Below are positions 7,061 to 13,863 of a stretch of DNA of 15,531 nt, piece by piece. Source of the DNA: Maritimibacter sp. (GTDB lineage: Bacteria > Pseudomonadota > Alphaproteobacteria > Rhodobacterales > Rhodobacteraceae); the NCBI GenBank assembly GCA_003520545.1, contig DOUP01000178.1, positions 1 to 15,531 of the forward strand, in the 5' to 3' direction. Made by a program: the position numbers and the translations under genes. The notes under the pieces are model-generated. The model did not search any database, was not told the DNA's origin, and saw only the letters and a program-made list of their open reading frames with translations. Position 1 is the stretch's first letter; every line of letters starts with the position of its first letter.

Positions 7061-7225
7061 TTACTTGCCCTTGAGAACCATGTCGGGGACGAGCATCGCC
7101 TCGATCAACTCATGGCAGAGGCCCTTGCACTCGGCGCAGCCGACGCAGCCGTGCTTGAGACCAGACACCTGAACCGCGAGGCTTTCGGTGCGGGGCGCTT
7201 TTCCGGCGCTTCGTTCGATCTGCAT
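7061..7225 (-). CDS. Small four-cysteine protein, possible half-ferredoxin, between boxB and boxA
   Basis: This 54-residue gene is not assignable to any family I recognise. It starts MQIERSAGKAPRTESL and contains KHGCVGCAECKGLCHE at residues 25-40, so Cys27, Cys30, Cys33 and Cys37 make a CX2CX2CX3C motif with His26 and His38 next to it. The spacing equals that of the first [4Fe-4S] motif of BoxA. The tail is IEAMLVPDMVLKGK. The gene has a strong ribosome binding site, GGGAGGAG about 4 bases before ATG 7225, ends in TAA, and fills an otherwise empty gap of about 320 bp between boxB and boxA in the same direction. No signal peptide or membrane segment is visible. It could carry an iron-sulfur cluster and transfer electrons, or bind iron or zinc for BoxA/BoxB maturation; function is unknown. 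Confidence 0.75.
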   Translation of the reverse strand: MQIERSAGKAPRTESLAVQVSGLKHGCVGCAECKGLCHELIEAMLVPDMVLKGK

Positions 7226-7261
7226 GTGCTCCTCCCTGAATGGTCCGGGCCTTGGTGGTCC

Positions 7262-7282
7262 GGGGGCGGCAATACCGCCCCC
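7262..7282 (-). other. Intercistronic hairpin between boxB and the small four-cysteine gene
   Basis: GGGGGCGG (7262-7269) and CCGCCCCC (7275-7282) make a perfect 8-bp stem with the loop CAATA, 14 bases after the boxB stop. A T-run is absent, so partial termination or 3' end protection of boxC-boxB RNA is more likely than full termination. Confidence 0.5.
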
Positions 7283-7296
7283 AGTTTGCCCTTGGC

Positions 7297-8748
7297 TTAC
7301 GCCATATGCAACTTCACGTATTCAAAGTCGCCCGGCTTGTTGTCGATGCCCACTTTCGGCGGTGCGATCCAAGAGGCGTATTTGCCCGGCTCGGTCACGG
7401 GAACCATGAGCGACTGGATAAAGTCGCCATCGGCGTGGGTGGGGAGCCATTCGGTGATGCCCGCATCGTATTCCGCACCGGAGACAACCTTGCCCTCGGG
7501 ATCGAAATTGTGGCCGGCGAAAACGCCGATCTTGCGGTTGAAGCTCTCGTGCGGGAGCTTCATCTCGAACTGGACACCCGCCTTCTCGATGATCTTGTTC
7601 CAACGGCCCACACCACCGGCAGCATCCTTGATGTAGTCGTCGCGCAGACGCATGTTGATCGCGGTCAGCGCCGGAACCTCTTTCTGCACGGCCTTGCCGT
7701 CTTCCAGGTCCCAGACCGTGTAGGTCGCGTCCTTGAGCTGGTGGTCGTCGTCGATCCGGTGCTCGTGGAAACGGCCCTTGATCCCCGCGTTGAACGCGTT
7801 GGCGGCGTTCGTGGACACTTCCTGCCCGAACAGGTCGAGCGACAAGGTGTAGTGCAGGTTGAGCTTTTTCTGGATCGTCGGAAGGTCAATCACGCCGAGC
7901 GAGCGGATCTTGTCGATGTCATAGGGGTCGTCGATCCCGTTTTCGCGCATCACCTGGCAAGTCTTCTCGATCGTGCGGCCAACGCCGGTTTCACCCACGA
8001 ACATGTGGTGGGCTTCTTCGGTCAGCATGAAGCGACAGGTCCGCGACAGCGGGTCGAAGCCCGACTGGGCCAGGCTTTCCAGCTGCATCTTGCCGTCACG
8101 GTCAGTGAAGTAGGTGAACATGAAGAACGACAGCCAATCCGGCGTCTCTTCGTTGAAAGCACCGAGCATACGCGGCGCCTCTTCCGACCCGGAGGACCGG
8201 ACCAGCAGATCATCGGCTTCTTCGCGTCCATCGCGACCGAAGTATTTCTGGAGCAGGTAGACCATCGCCCAGAGGTGACGGCCCTCTTCCACGTTCACCT
8301 GGAACAGGTTGCGCATGTCGTAAAGCGACGGCGCGGTCAGGCCCAGGAAACGCTGCTGCTCGACCGACCCCGGCTCGGTGTCGCCCTGGATGACGATCAG
8401 GCGTTTGAGCAGGTTGCGATACTCGCCCGGCACTTCCTGCCACGCGAGATCACCGAAGTGCTCACCGCAGGGAATGGTGCGGCCTTCGACTTCCGGTGCG
8501 AGCAGGACGCCCCAACGGTATTCGGGCATTTTCACATAGTCGAACTTGGCCCAGCCTTTCGGGTCCACGGAAACGGCGGTGCGCAGGTAGACCATCGACT
8601 TCTGGAATTTCTCGGGGATGAGGTCATTCCACCAGTTGATGTAACCGGGGTGCCATTTTTCGAGTGCCTTCAAAACCTTGCGGTCCGAAGACAGCCCGAC
8701 ATTGTTCGGAATTTGGGTGTCGTAGCTGACATTGATCACGTCGACCAT
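7297..8748 (-). CDS. boxB: Benzoyl-CoA 2,3-epoxidase, diiron oxygenase component BoxB
   Basis: BoxB inserts one oxygen atom of O2 into benzoyl-CoA to give the 2,3-epoxide, using electrons from BoxA. The 483-residue protein has two carboxylate-bridged diiron ligand motifs: EGRH at 155-158 and EAHH at 245-248. Gln121, Glu125 and Asp216 fall where I recall further ligands in the Azoarcus evansii enzyme, with a constant shift of five residues. Nearby segments such as RNLFQVNVEEGRHLWAM and TCRFMLTEEAHHMF are as expected for the family, and the length is normal. ATG 8748 has GGGAG about 8 bases upstream. It follows boxC by 60 bp and precedes the four-cysteine gene. No damage to the reading frame was seen. 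Confidence 0.96.
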   Translation of the reverse strand: MVDVINVSYDTQIPNNVGLSSDRKVLKALEKWHPGYINWWNDLIPEKFQKSMVYLRTAVSVDPKGWAKFDYVKMPEYRWGVLLAPEVEGRTIPCGEHFGDLAWQEVPGEYRNLLKRLIVIQGDTEPGSVEQQRFLGLTAPSLYDMRNLFQVNVEEGRHLWAMVYLLQKYFGRDGREEADDLLVRSSGSEEAPRMLGAFNEETPDWLSFFMFTYFTDRDGKMQLESLAQSGFDPLSRTCRFMLTEEAHHMFVGETGVGRTIEKTCQVMRENGIDDPYDIDKIRSLGVIDLPTIQKKLNLHYTLSLDLFGQEVSTNAANAFNAGIKGRFHEHRIDDDHQLKDATYTVWDLEDGKAVQKEVPALTAINMRLRDDYIKDAAGGVGRWNKIIEKAGVQFEMKLPHESFNRKIGVFAGHNFDPEGKVVSGAEYDAGITEWLPTHADGDFIQSLMVPVTEPGKYASWIAPPKVGIDNKPGDFEYVKLHMA

Positions 8749-8770
8749 GTGTCGTTCTCCCTAAAGGTTG

Positions 8771-8792
8771 GGGCGGGCACGATAGCCCACCC
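8771..8792 (-). other. Intercistronic hairpin between boxC and boxB
   Basis: GGGCGGGC (8771-8778) pairs with GCCCACCC (8785-8792); in the minus-strand RNA this is an 8-bp stem with one G-U pair and a 6-base loop. It lies in the 60-bp gap between boxC and boxB. Confidence 0.45.
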
Positions 8793-8808
8793 TTCCAATA
8801 CATCGCGT

Positions 8809-10467
8809 TTACACGCGCTCCATGTTGTATTCGCCGCGCACGCCGGTGCCGTAACGCTGCAAAGCCCCGTCTTCGCCCACCGCGTTCGGGCGGTTGAAGA
8901 TCCAGTTCTGCCATGCGGTCAGGCGACCGAAGATACGTGTTTCCATCGTTTCCGGGCCCGCGAAGCGCAAGTTGGCTTCCATCCCGGTCATCGCATCGGG
9001 GCTGAACGACGCGCGCTCTTCCATGAAGATGCGGATCTCGTCGTCCCAGTCGATGTCGTCGAGGATCATGGTCACGAGGCCAAGCTCGTCTGCCTCCTCG
9101 GCTTCCAGAGCCTCGCCGATCGCCGCCTTGGCCTTGTCGACGCTTTCCGGCTCGCCCAGGAAACGGGTCTCAAGCCGGGTCAGGTCGTTGCCCATCGGGT
9201 AGCGGCCAAAATTCGACTCGGACAGCGTGACGGTCGCGGTCGGACGATTGTCCCCCTCGAATTCGTCCTCCATCATGTAGGAACGGTCCACGGCGAAGAG
9301 GATCTCGGCCAGCACACCCGCGTAGCAGGAACCATGCTCGACAAGGGCCGCGAGCGAGCGCGAGGTCACGTCGATCCGCTACAGAACCCGCTTCCAATAC
9401 TGGAGGATTTCGCCAGCCAGCCAGAAGTCTTCGTTCGCGAGCAGCATGTTCTCGTGCTCAACCACCTTCTCCGGGTCGCCCTGTGTGCGGAACACCCACA
9501 GACCGATCTCCATCTCATTGAGACGCATGTGAAGGATGGCGTCATCCAGCTCGCGGGCGAGCTTGAGCATGTAGCCGTCGGCCCCTTGCGCGAACAGCTC
9601 GTCGGTCGATGACGGTGCATCCGCCTCCGGCCCGGCCAGCGTGATCGTCGCCTTGCGGGCATCACGGTCAACCTCCACTTCGACGAGATCGTAATGCACG
9701 CCCTTGTCGTCGATGGTGCGGTTGAGCGGGGTAAGCTTGATGCCCTTTTCGACGTCCGCCTTGGTCGAGTTCGCCGCGAATTCGCGGGCGCGCTCATCGA
9801 CGGTCTCGTCGAACTTGGAATTCGGGATCACCTCGTCGACCAGACGCCAATCCACGGCGCGCTTGCCTTTGACGCCCTCTTCGATGGAGCAGAAAATATC
9901 GGCGCGGTCCCGGCGCACCTTGCGCTTGTCGGTGACGCGGGTCAGCCCGCCGGTGCCCGGCAACACGGCCAGAAGCGGCACTTCGGGAAGCGCGACCGAG
10001 GACGTGGAGTCGTCGGTCAACATGATATGGTTGCAGGCGAGCGCCAACTCGTAACCGCCACCGGCGCAGGCGCCTTTGACGGCGGCGATCCACTTCTGGC
10101 CGGAGTCGGCTTCCGCAGCCTCGAAGGTGTTGCGGGTCTCGTTGGTGAACTTGCAGAAGTTCACCTTGTGGCTATGCGCAGCCCCCCCCAGCATCCGGAT
10201 GTTCGCGCCAGCGCAGAACACCTGCTCCTTGCCGGACTTCATCACCACGGTCTTCACTTCCGGGTGCTCGAAGCGCATGCGCTGCACCACGTCAGACAGC
10301 TCGATGTCGACGCCGAGGTCATAGGAATTGAGCTTGAGCTTGTAGCCATCGAAGAGGCCAGCATTCTCGTCCACATCCATGTAGACGGTGGCCACGGGGC
10401 CATCGTACTCCACCTTCCAGTGGTGGTATTTGGACGGGTCAGTTTGAAAGTCGATCACCTTGGTCAC
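8809..10467 (-). pseudogene. boxC: Benzoyl-CoA-dihydrodiol lyase BoxC, interrupted by an in-frame TAG
   Basis: BoxC, a crotonase-superfamily enzyme, hydrolytically opens 2,3-epoxybenzoyl-CoA to 3,4-dehydroadipyl-CoA semialdehyde and formate. The frame is 552 codons long, the family's usual size, but codon 363 (9381-9379) is TAG. Residues 1-362 (10467-9382) include CAGANIRMLGG, the oxyanion-type GACAGGGYELALACN and ALPEVPLLAVLPGTGG. Codons after the stop (9378-8812) continue in the same frame with RIDVTSRSLAALVEHGSCYAG and end GEYNMERV, matching the C-terminal third of BoxC as I recall it. No other frameshift or stop is visible, so the event is recent or a sequencing error. The start is GTG 10467, with AGGAG 7 bases upstream. 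If real, the product would be a 362-residue fragment unless the codon is suppressed; no good restart signal lies just after the stop. Confidence 0.85.
9379..9381 (-). other. Premature in-frame TAG codon within boxC
   Basis: The plus strand reads CTA at 9379-9381, within CCGCTACAG. On the coding strand this is GTT CTG TAG CGG ATC, inside YWKRVL-stop-RIDVTSRS. Homologues I recall have a sense codon here (often Lys or Ala), so a single-base change such as AAG to TAG would explain it. Confidence 0.9.
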
Positions 10468-10495
10468 GGCGTCTCTCCTTGTTCGCGTTGACGAT

Positions 10496-10524
10496 ACTAT
10501 AGTGCACCATACTGCCTAAGTAAA
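10496..10524 (-). promoter_or_regulatory. boxC operon promoter with operator in the spacer
   Basis: On the minus strand TTTACT (10524-10519) and TATAGT (10501-10496) are 17 bp apart, which predicts a start near 10489, about 22 bp before the boxC GTG. The spacer holds TGCACCATACTGCC (plus strand 10503-10516), a TGCN-N6-TGCN pair, so a bound BzdR/BoxR-type repressor would block RNA polymerase. Confidence 0.6.
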
Positions 10525-10532
10525 CCGAGTTA

Positions 10533-10546
10533 TGCACTATAATGCT
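10533..10546. promoter_or_regulatory. Second TGCA-type operator upstream of boxC
   Basis: TGCACTATAATGCT shows two TGCN half-sites 10 bp apart. It lies 30 bp from the operator in the boxC promoter spacer, three helical turns away, so repressor dimers could cooperate on one face of the DNA. Confidence 0.55.
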
Positions 10547-10608
10547 ATCTTAAGTTTCTTGGTTTTTCATGTGCTTACGATACCATGGCAAATATGTGAA
10601 GTGACATA

Positions 10609-10622
10609 TGCACTATACTGCA
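10609..10622. promoter_or_regulatory. Third TGCA-type operator, overlapping the end of the DUF309 gene
   Basis: TGCACTATACTGCA has two perfect TGCA half-sites 10 bp apart and shares TGCACTATA with the two operators nearer boxC. It covers the stop codon (10615-10613) of the DUF309 gene, 76 bp from the middle operator. Confidence 0.55.
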
Positions 10623-10975
10623 CCTTTCTTACCAACGTCCGCCATGAGTGATTCCATTTCCCGCCGCGCCCAATCCGCGCCATCCAAAGAGCCTGCGTCG
10701 CTCAGGTGCCTCTCCGCGATTTCGGCAATCCGCGCGGCGGCCTTTGCACGTCCCATCACAAGCTTGAGACGGGCATTCGCGATCTGGATCATTCCTTGGA
10801 CCAGCGCGCGCTCGGCGCTGTCCTCTTCGAGATCCATCCACACCGGCTCCCAGGCTTCGTGTGCCTCCCAGAAGTAGCCTTTCGCGAACAGCCGCTTGCC
10901 TTCGTTCACCCCGGTCGGGATCGACCCCTCGGGAGGCCGCGCGTTTTGCCCGGGAATGTGGGGCGGCAGGGTCAT
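10613..10975 (-). CDS. DUF309-family small protein
   Basis: The 120-residue protein shows the DUF309 signature: FWEAHEAWEPVW at 35-46 with Glu37, His39, Glu40 and Trp46, then ALVQGMIQIANA at 57-68. The family is small and alpha-helical, with no function that I can name; the conserved His/Glu residues suggest a metal site or a buried polar core. ATG 10975 overlaps the stop of the alpha/beta hydrolase gene by four bases (ATGA), so translation is probably coupled, and it ends the operon that begins with the DUF4863 gene. A box-type operator overlaps its stop codon. The family call is good; any role in benzoate metabolism is inferred only from position. Confidence 0.75.
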   Translation of the reverse strand: MTLPPHIPGQNARPPEGSIPTGVNEGKRLFAKGYFWEAHEAWEPVWMDLEEDSAERALVQGMIQIANARLKLVMGRAKAAARIAEIAERHLSDAGSLDGADWARREMESLMADVGKKGAV

Positions 10976-11781
10976 ACGCCCTCGGGTTCCGCCGCTTCCA
11001 TTGTTTCCAGATGGGCACAGAAGTCGGCGATGGCGGCAATGGTGTCTTCCGGCTTTTCCAGGTGAGGCGCGTGGCGCGCCCCGTCAATCACCGCGACATC
11101 CGCGGGGGAATAGGTCCGCGTCTCGATCTCTTCGATCTGGGCGAGCGTGCCGTATTGATCGTCACGCCCCTGGATGGCGAGACAGGGAATGCGCCAGTAG
11201 TCGATGACCTCGGCCACGTTCCAATCCCTGAAACCCGGTGCCAGCCACGCATCATTCCAACCCCGGAAGGTGTTCTCCGGATCGCGGTGATGGCGTGCCA
11301 TCTTGTCCTTCAGATCGGTTTTCTCGAATGCCACCTTCGCCTTGGCAATCTCGGCCAGCCCCATCTCTTCGGTGAAGAAATGCGGCGCGATGAGAATGAT
11401 GCCGCGCACCCGGTAGTCCTCGATCCGACCTGCGTATTCGGCCGCGATGGTGGCCCCGTCAGAATGCCCCAGAAGGATCACCCGGTCGGCGCCAAGCTGG
11501 TCCAGAACTTGGGGCAGCACGTCAACCGCTTCGCGTGTCATGTAGTCCAGCGGGCGCGGAAGATCGGCCGGATCGGACTGACCATACCCCGCGCGGGAAA
11601 AGGCAAAGACCGGCAGGCCCGTCGCCTCGGCAATCCGCTCCGGCGCGTCGCGCCAGAGCGAGACCGATCCCAACCCTTCGTGCAGCATGACGATCACCGG
11701 CCTCGCGTCCGACGCCTCGCCAAAGCACTTGTATTCCAGTCGCTTACCGCCTGCGTCGATGAAACCTTCGCCCGACAGCAT
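10972..11781 (-). CDS. Alpha/beta-fold hydrolase
   Basis: The 269-residue protein has the nucleophile elbow GHSDG at 105-109 (Ser107), an oxyanion-type HEGLGS segment near residue 34, a candidate acid in GRDDQYG (Asp207 or Asp208) and a catalytic His in GARHAPHLE (His237). ATG 11781 was chosen because it overlaps the ligase TGA by one base and has GAGGGG upstream; a GTG at 11787 is possible but lies on top of that ribosome binding site. It is co-transcribed with benzoate-CoA ligase. Alpha/beta hydrolases occur in other box clusters and may hydrolyse thioesters, esters or lactones formed from reactive pathway intermediates. The substrate cannot be read from the sequence. Confidence 0.85.
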   Translation of the reverse strand: MLSGEGFIDAGGKRLEYKCFGEASDARPVIVMLHEGLGSVSLWRDAPERIAEATGLPVFAFSRAGYGQSDPADLPRPLDYMTREAVDVLPQVLDQLGADRVILLGHSDGATIAAEYAGRIEDYRVRGIILIAPHFFTEEMGLAEIAKAKVAFEKTDLKDKMARHHRDPENTFRGWNDAWLAPGFRDWNVAEVIDYWRIPCLAIQGRDDQYGTLAQIEEIETRTYSPADVAVIDGARHAPHLEKPEDTIAAIADFCAHLETMEAAEPEGV

Positions 11782-13316
11782 CAGCACCCCTCACGCAGTT
11801 TGAAGCGTTGGATCTTGCCGGTCGCGGTCTTGGGCAATTCGTCCACCACGTCGACCCAGCGCGGGTATTTCCACATCCCGATCTTCTCCTTGACGAAGTC
11901 CTTGATGTCGTCGGCGGAGAGATCGGCCACGCCCTCTTTCAGCACCACGAAAGCGGCGGGTTTGATGAGGTCTTTCTCGTCTGCACGAGCGACCACGGCG
12001 GCCTCCAGAATCTGTGGGTGATCGACGAGCGCCTGTTCGACCTCGAAGGGCGAGACCCAGATGCCGGAGACTTTGAACATGTCATCCGTGCGTCCGCAGT
12101 AGACATAGCGACCCTCCGGTGTGCGTTCGTATTTGTCGCCGGTGCGGGTCCAATGCCCCTGGAACGTCGATTGCGATTTGTGGCGACGATTCCAATAGCC
12201 TTCCGCCGCAGACGGGCCGCGCACCAGAAGTTCGCCGACGTCCCCTTCGGCAACGTCTTCGTCGTGCTCATCCACAAGCTTCACCTCATAGCCCGGAACC
12301 GCCTTGCCGGAGGTGCCGTAGACGATGTCGTCGGGCGTATTCGAGAGGAAGATGTGCAGCATTTCGGTGGAACCGACACCGTCCACGATGGGCGCTTTCC
12401 AGACCTTCTGCCAACGCTCCCCAACCTCACGCGGCAATGCTTCGCCAGCGGAGGTGCAGATACGGACGTTGTGCACGGGCGCCTCACCGGATTTCTCCTG
12501 AGCCGCGACCATACCGGCGTAAAGCGTTGGAACCGCACAGAAAACCGTCGGTTTTTCGTTGGCGAGAATGTCCGACACGCTGTCCGGCGTTGGCCGTCCG
12601 CCGAAGATCACACAGGTCGCGCCGACGGACATGGGAAACGACATGGCGTTGCCCAGCCCGTAGGCGAAGAACATCTTGGCGACAGAAAACACGGTGTCCT
12701 CTTCGCGGATTCCAAGGACCTGCGCCCCGAAGGTGTCGGCAGTTGCCTTTAACGAACCGTGAACGTGGCGCACGCCCTTGGGGGTGCCGGTCGAACCGGA
12801 GGAGTAGAGCCAGAACGCCAACTCGTCCGCGGAGGCATCGCAGGTCTCTTCGACCTCGGCGTCAGAGACGAAATCCTCATAGGATTCAGCACCTTCCGGG
12901 CTATCACCAACGACGACGACGGTCCGCAGATAGCGGTTGCCATCCAATGCGGGCTTCACCGTTTCCCAAAGCTCCTTCGACACCACTAGGATCGACGCGC
13001 GGCTGTCCTGGAGGATGGCCTCGTAGACGCTCGCGGACAAAAGCGTGTTGAGCGGCACCGGGATCGCGCCAGCTTTGAGCGAGCCCCAGAAGACGACCGG
13101 GAACTCCAATTCATCGCGCACGATCATTGCGACCCGCTCTTCGCGGCGCACGCCGTGTTTGTGAAGGGCTCCTGCCCAGCGTCCGGCCTGCTCCTGAAGC
13201 GCGCCGTAGGTCAGCGCGCGCTTCTCGCCGTCCGCCTCGCGGAAGGCGACCTTGTCGCCACGGCCTTCGTCGATATGGCGGTCCACGAAGTAGACCGCTG
13301 CGTTTTCATTCGTCAT
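11781..13316 (-). CDS. Benzoate-CoA ligase (AMP-forming)
   Basis: This 511-residue ANL-superfamily enzyme activates benzoate with ATP and CoA to benzoyl-CoA, the first step of the pathway. The P-loop-like motif YSSGSTGTPKG is at 171-181, the A5 motif GVGSTE at 313-318 and the hinge region DDMFKVSGIWVSP at 411-423. The segment AKMFFAYGLGNAMSFPMSVG (213-232) is characteristic of benzoate-CoA ligases. The C-terminus has PKTATGK at 495-501; Lys501 is the adenylation lysine, set in the PX4GK pattern recognised by Pat acetyltransferases. ATG 13316 has GGGAGGA about 6 bases upstream. It lies between the DUF4863 gene and the hydrolase. Activity on substituted or hydroxylated benzoates remains possible. 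No symbol is given because bclA, badA and others are all in use. Confidence 0.94.
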   Translation of the reverse strand: MTNENAAVYFVDRHIDEGRGDKVAFREADGEKRALTYGALQEQAGRWAGALHKHGVRREERVAMIVRDELEFPVVFWGSLKAGAIPVPLNTLLSASVYEAILQDSRASILVVSKELWETVKPALDGNRYLRTVVVVGDSPEGAESYEDFVSDAEVEETCDASADELAFWLYSSGSTGTPKGVRHVHGSLKATADTFGAQVLGIREEDTVFSVAKMFFAYGLGNAMSFPMSVGATCVIFGGRPTPDSVSDILANEKPTVFCAVPTLYAGMVAAQEKSGEAPVHNVRICTSAGEALPREVGERWQKVWKAPIVDGVGSTEMLHIFLSNTPDDIVYGTSGKAVPGYEVKLVDEHDEDVAEGDVGELLVRGPSAAEGYWNRRHKSQSTFQGHWTRTGDKYERTPEGRYVYCGRTDDMFKVSGIWVSPFEVEQALVDHPQILEAAVVARADEKDLIKPAAFVVLKEGVADLSADDIKDFVKEKIGMWKYPRWVDVVDELPKTATGKIQRFKLREGC

Positions 13317-13330
13317 CTCTGTCCTCCCTG

Positions 13331-13354
13331 AACAGGGGCCTCCTCGCCCCTGTT
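13331..13354 (-). other. Intercistronic hairpin between DUF4863 gene and benzoate-CoA ligase gene
   Basis: AACAGGGGC (13331-13339) and GCCCCTGTT (13346-13354) form a perfect 9-bp stem with a 6-base loop in the 45-bp gap. It ends just before the ligase ribosome binding site. Confidence 0.5.
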
Positions 13355-13361
13355 GTCCCGG

Positions 13362-13832
13362 TTATTTCCCGGTGAATTCAATGGCGCCATCGGGGAGAAA
13401 ATAGAGCACGTAGGCGTCTCCTCCGGTGACGGTCGGGTTGTGGTCCGAGCCGGGTGGATAGACATACCACCCCGGTTCGAATTCGTCGAATTTCGGCTGG
13501 CCTTTCAAAGGCATAACGGCACCGATCTCGCCCGTCGTGTGAACGTGATGCGGCCCTGCGACATCTTCCATCCGCACGACGTCAACGGAGAAGGAACCGG
13601 CCGCCGCACCGGGCTTGATGGCGCGGCCGAACTTGATGCCCCCGGCTTCGCGGCTCATCAGCCAACCATCGCGCTCGCCTTCGGCGCAAAGCTCTGTCAG
13701 GCGTTGAAAATCCTTCCCGTCTTTCGGGTATTCACGGTTGAGAAATGCGGCCATGTCATCGTCGAGCGGCACGCCTTCGATGCGTGCGGCAATGGACCCG
13801 ACGAGCATGGAAAATTCTTCGGCTGCGGACAT
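13362..13832 (-). CDS. DUF4863/PnbB-like cupin protein (4-hydroxylaminobenzoate lyase family)
   Basis: The 156-residue protein has a helical N-terminal part and a C-terminal cupin-like half with GPHHVHTTGE at 93-102 (His95, His96, His98, Glu102) and PPGSDHNPTV at 126-135 (His131), a plausible metal site. I recognise it as the DUF4863 family, which includes the 4-hydroxylaminobenzoate lyase PnbB of 4-nitrobenzoate degradation and is also found beside benzoate-CoA ligases. ATG 13832 has GGGAGGG upstream. It is the first gene of its operon, next to box-type operators. Its reaction here is not known: a lyase or isomerase step on an aromatic acid, or a metal-dependent accessory role, are guesses. 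The family call rests on motif memory. Confidence 0.7.
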   Translation of the reverse strand: MSAAEEFSMLVGSIAARIEGVPLDDDMAAFLNREYPKDGKDFQRLTELCAEGERDGWLMSREAGGIKFGRAIKPGAAAGSFSVDVVRMEDVAGPHHVHTTGEIGAVMPLKGQPKFDEFEPGWYVYPPGSDHNPTVTGGDAYVLYFLPDGAIEFTGK

Positions 13833-13863
13833 GATCCCTCCCTGAATCTGTGCGACTCGCTGA

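Noticed and set aside
9379..9381. TAG in boxC as programmed recoding, such as pyrrolysine insertion
   Set aside because: No pyrrolysine genes or recoding element are seen in the window, and such recoding is not expected in this kind of organism. A point mutation or base-call error is simpler.
7240..9612. A 790-codon open frame on the plus strand opposite boxB and boxC
   Set aside because: It lies antisense to boxB and the boxC end, whose products carry clear family motifs. Its own translation shows no family signature and is rich in His, Arg, Val and Asp, as expected for the complement of GC-rich codons; long antisense frames are common at this GC content.
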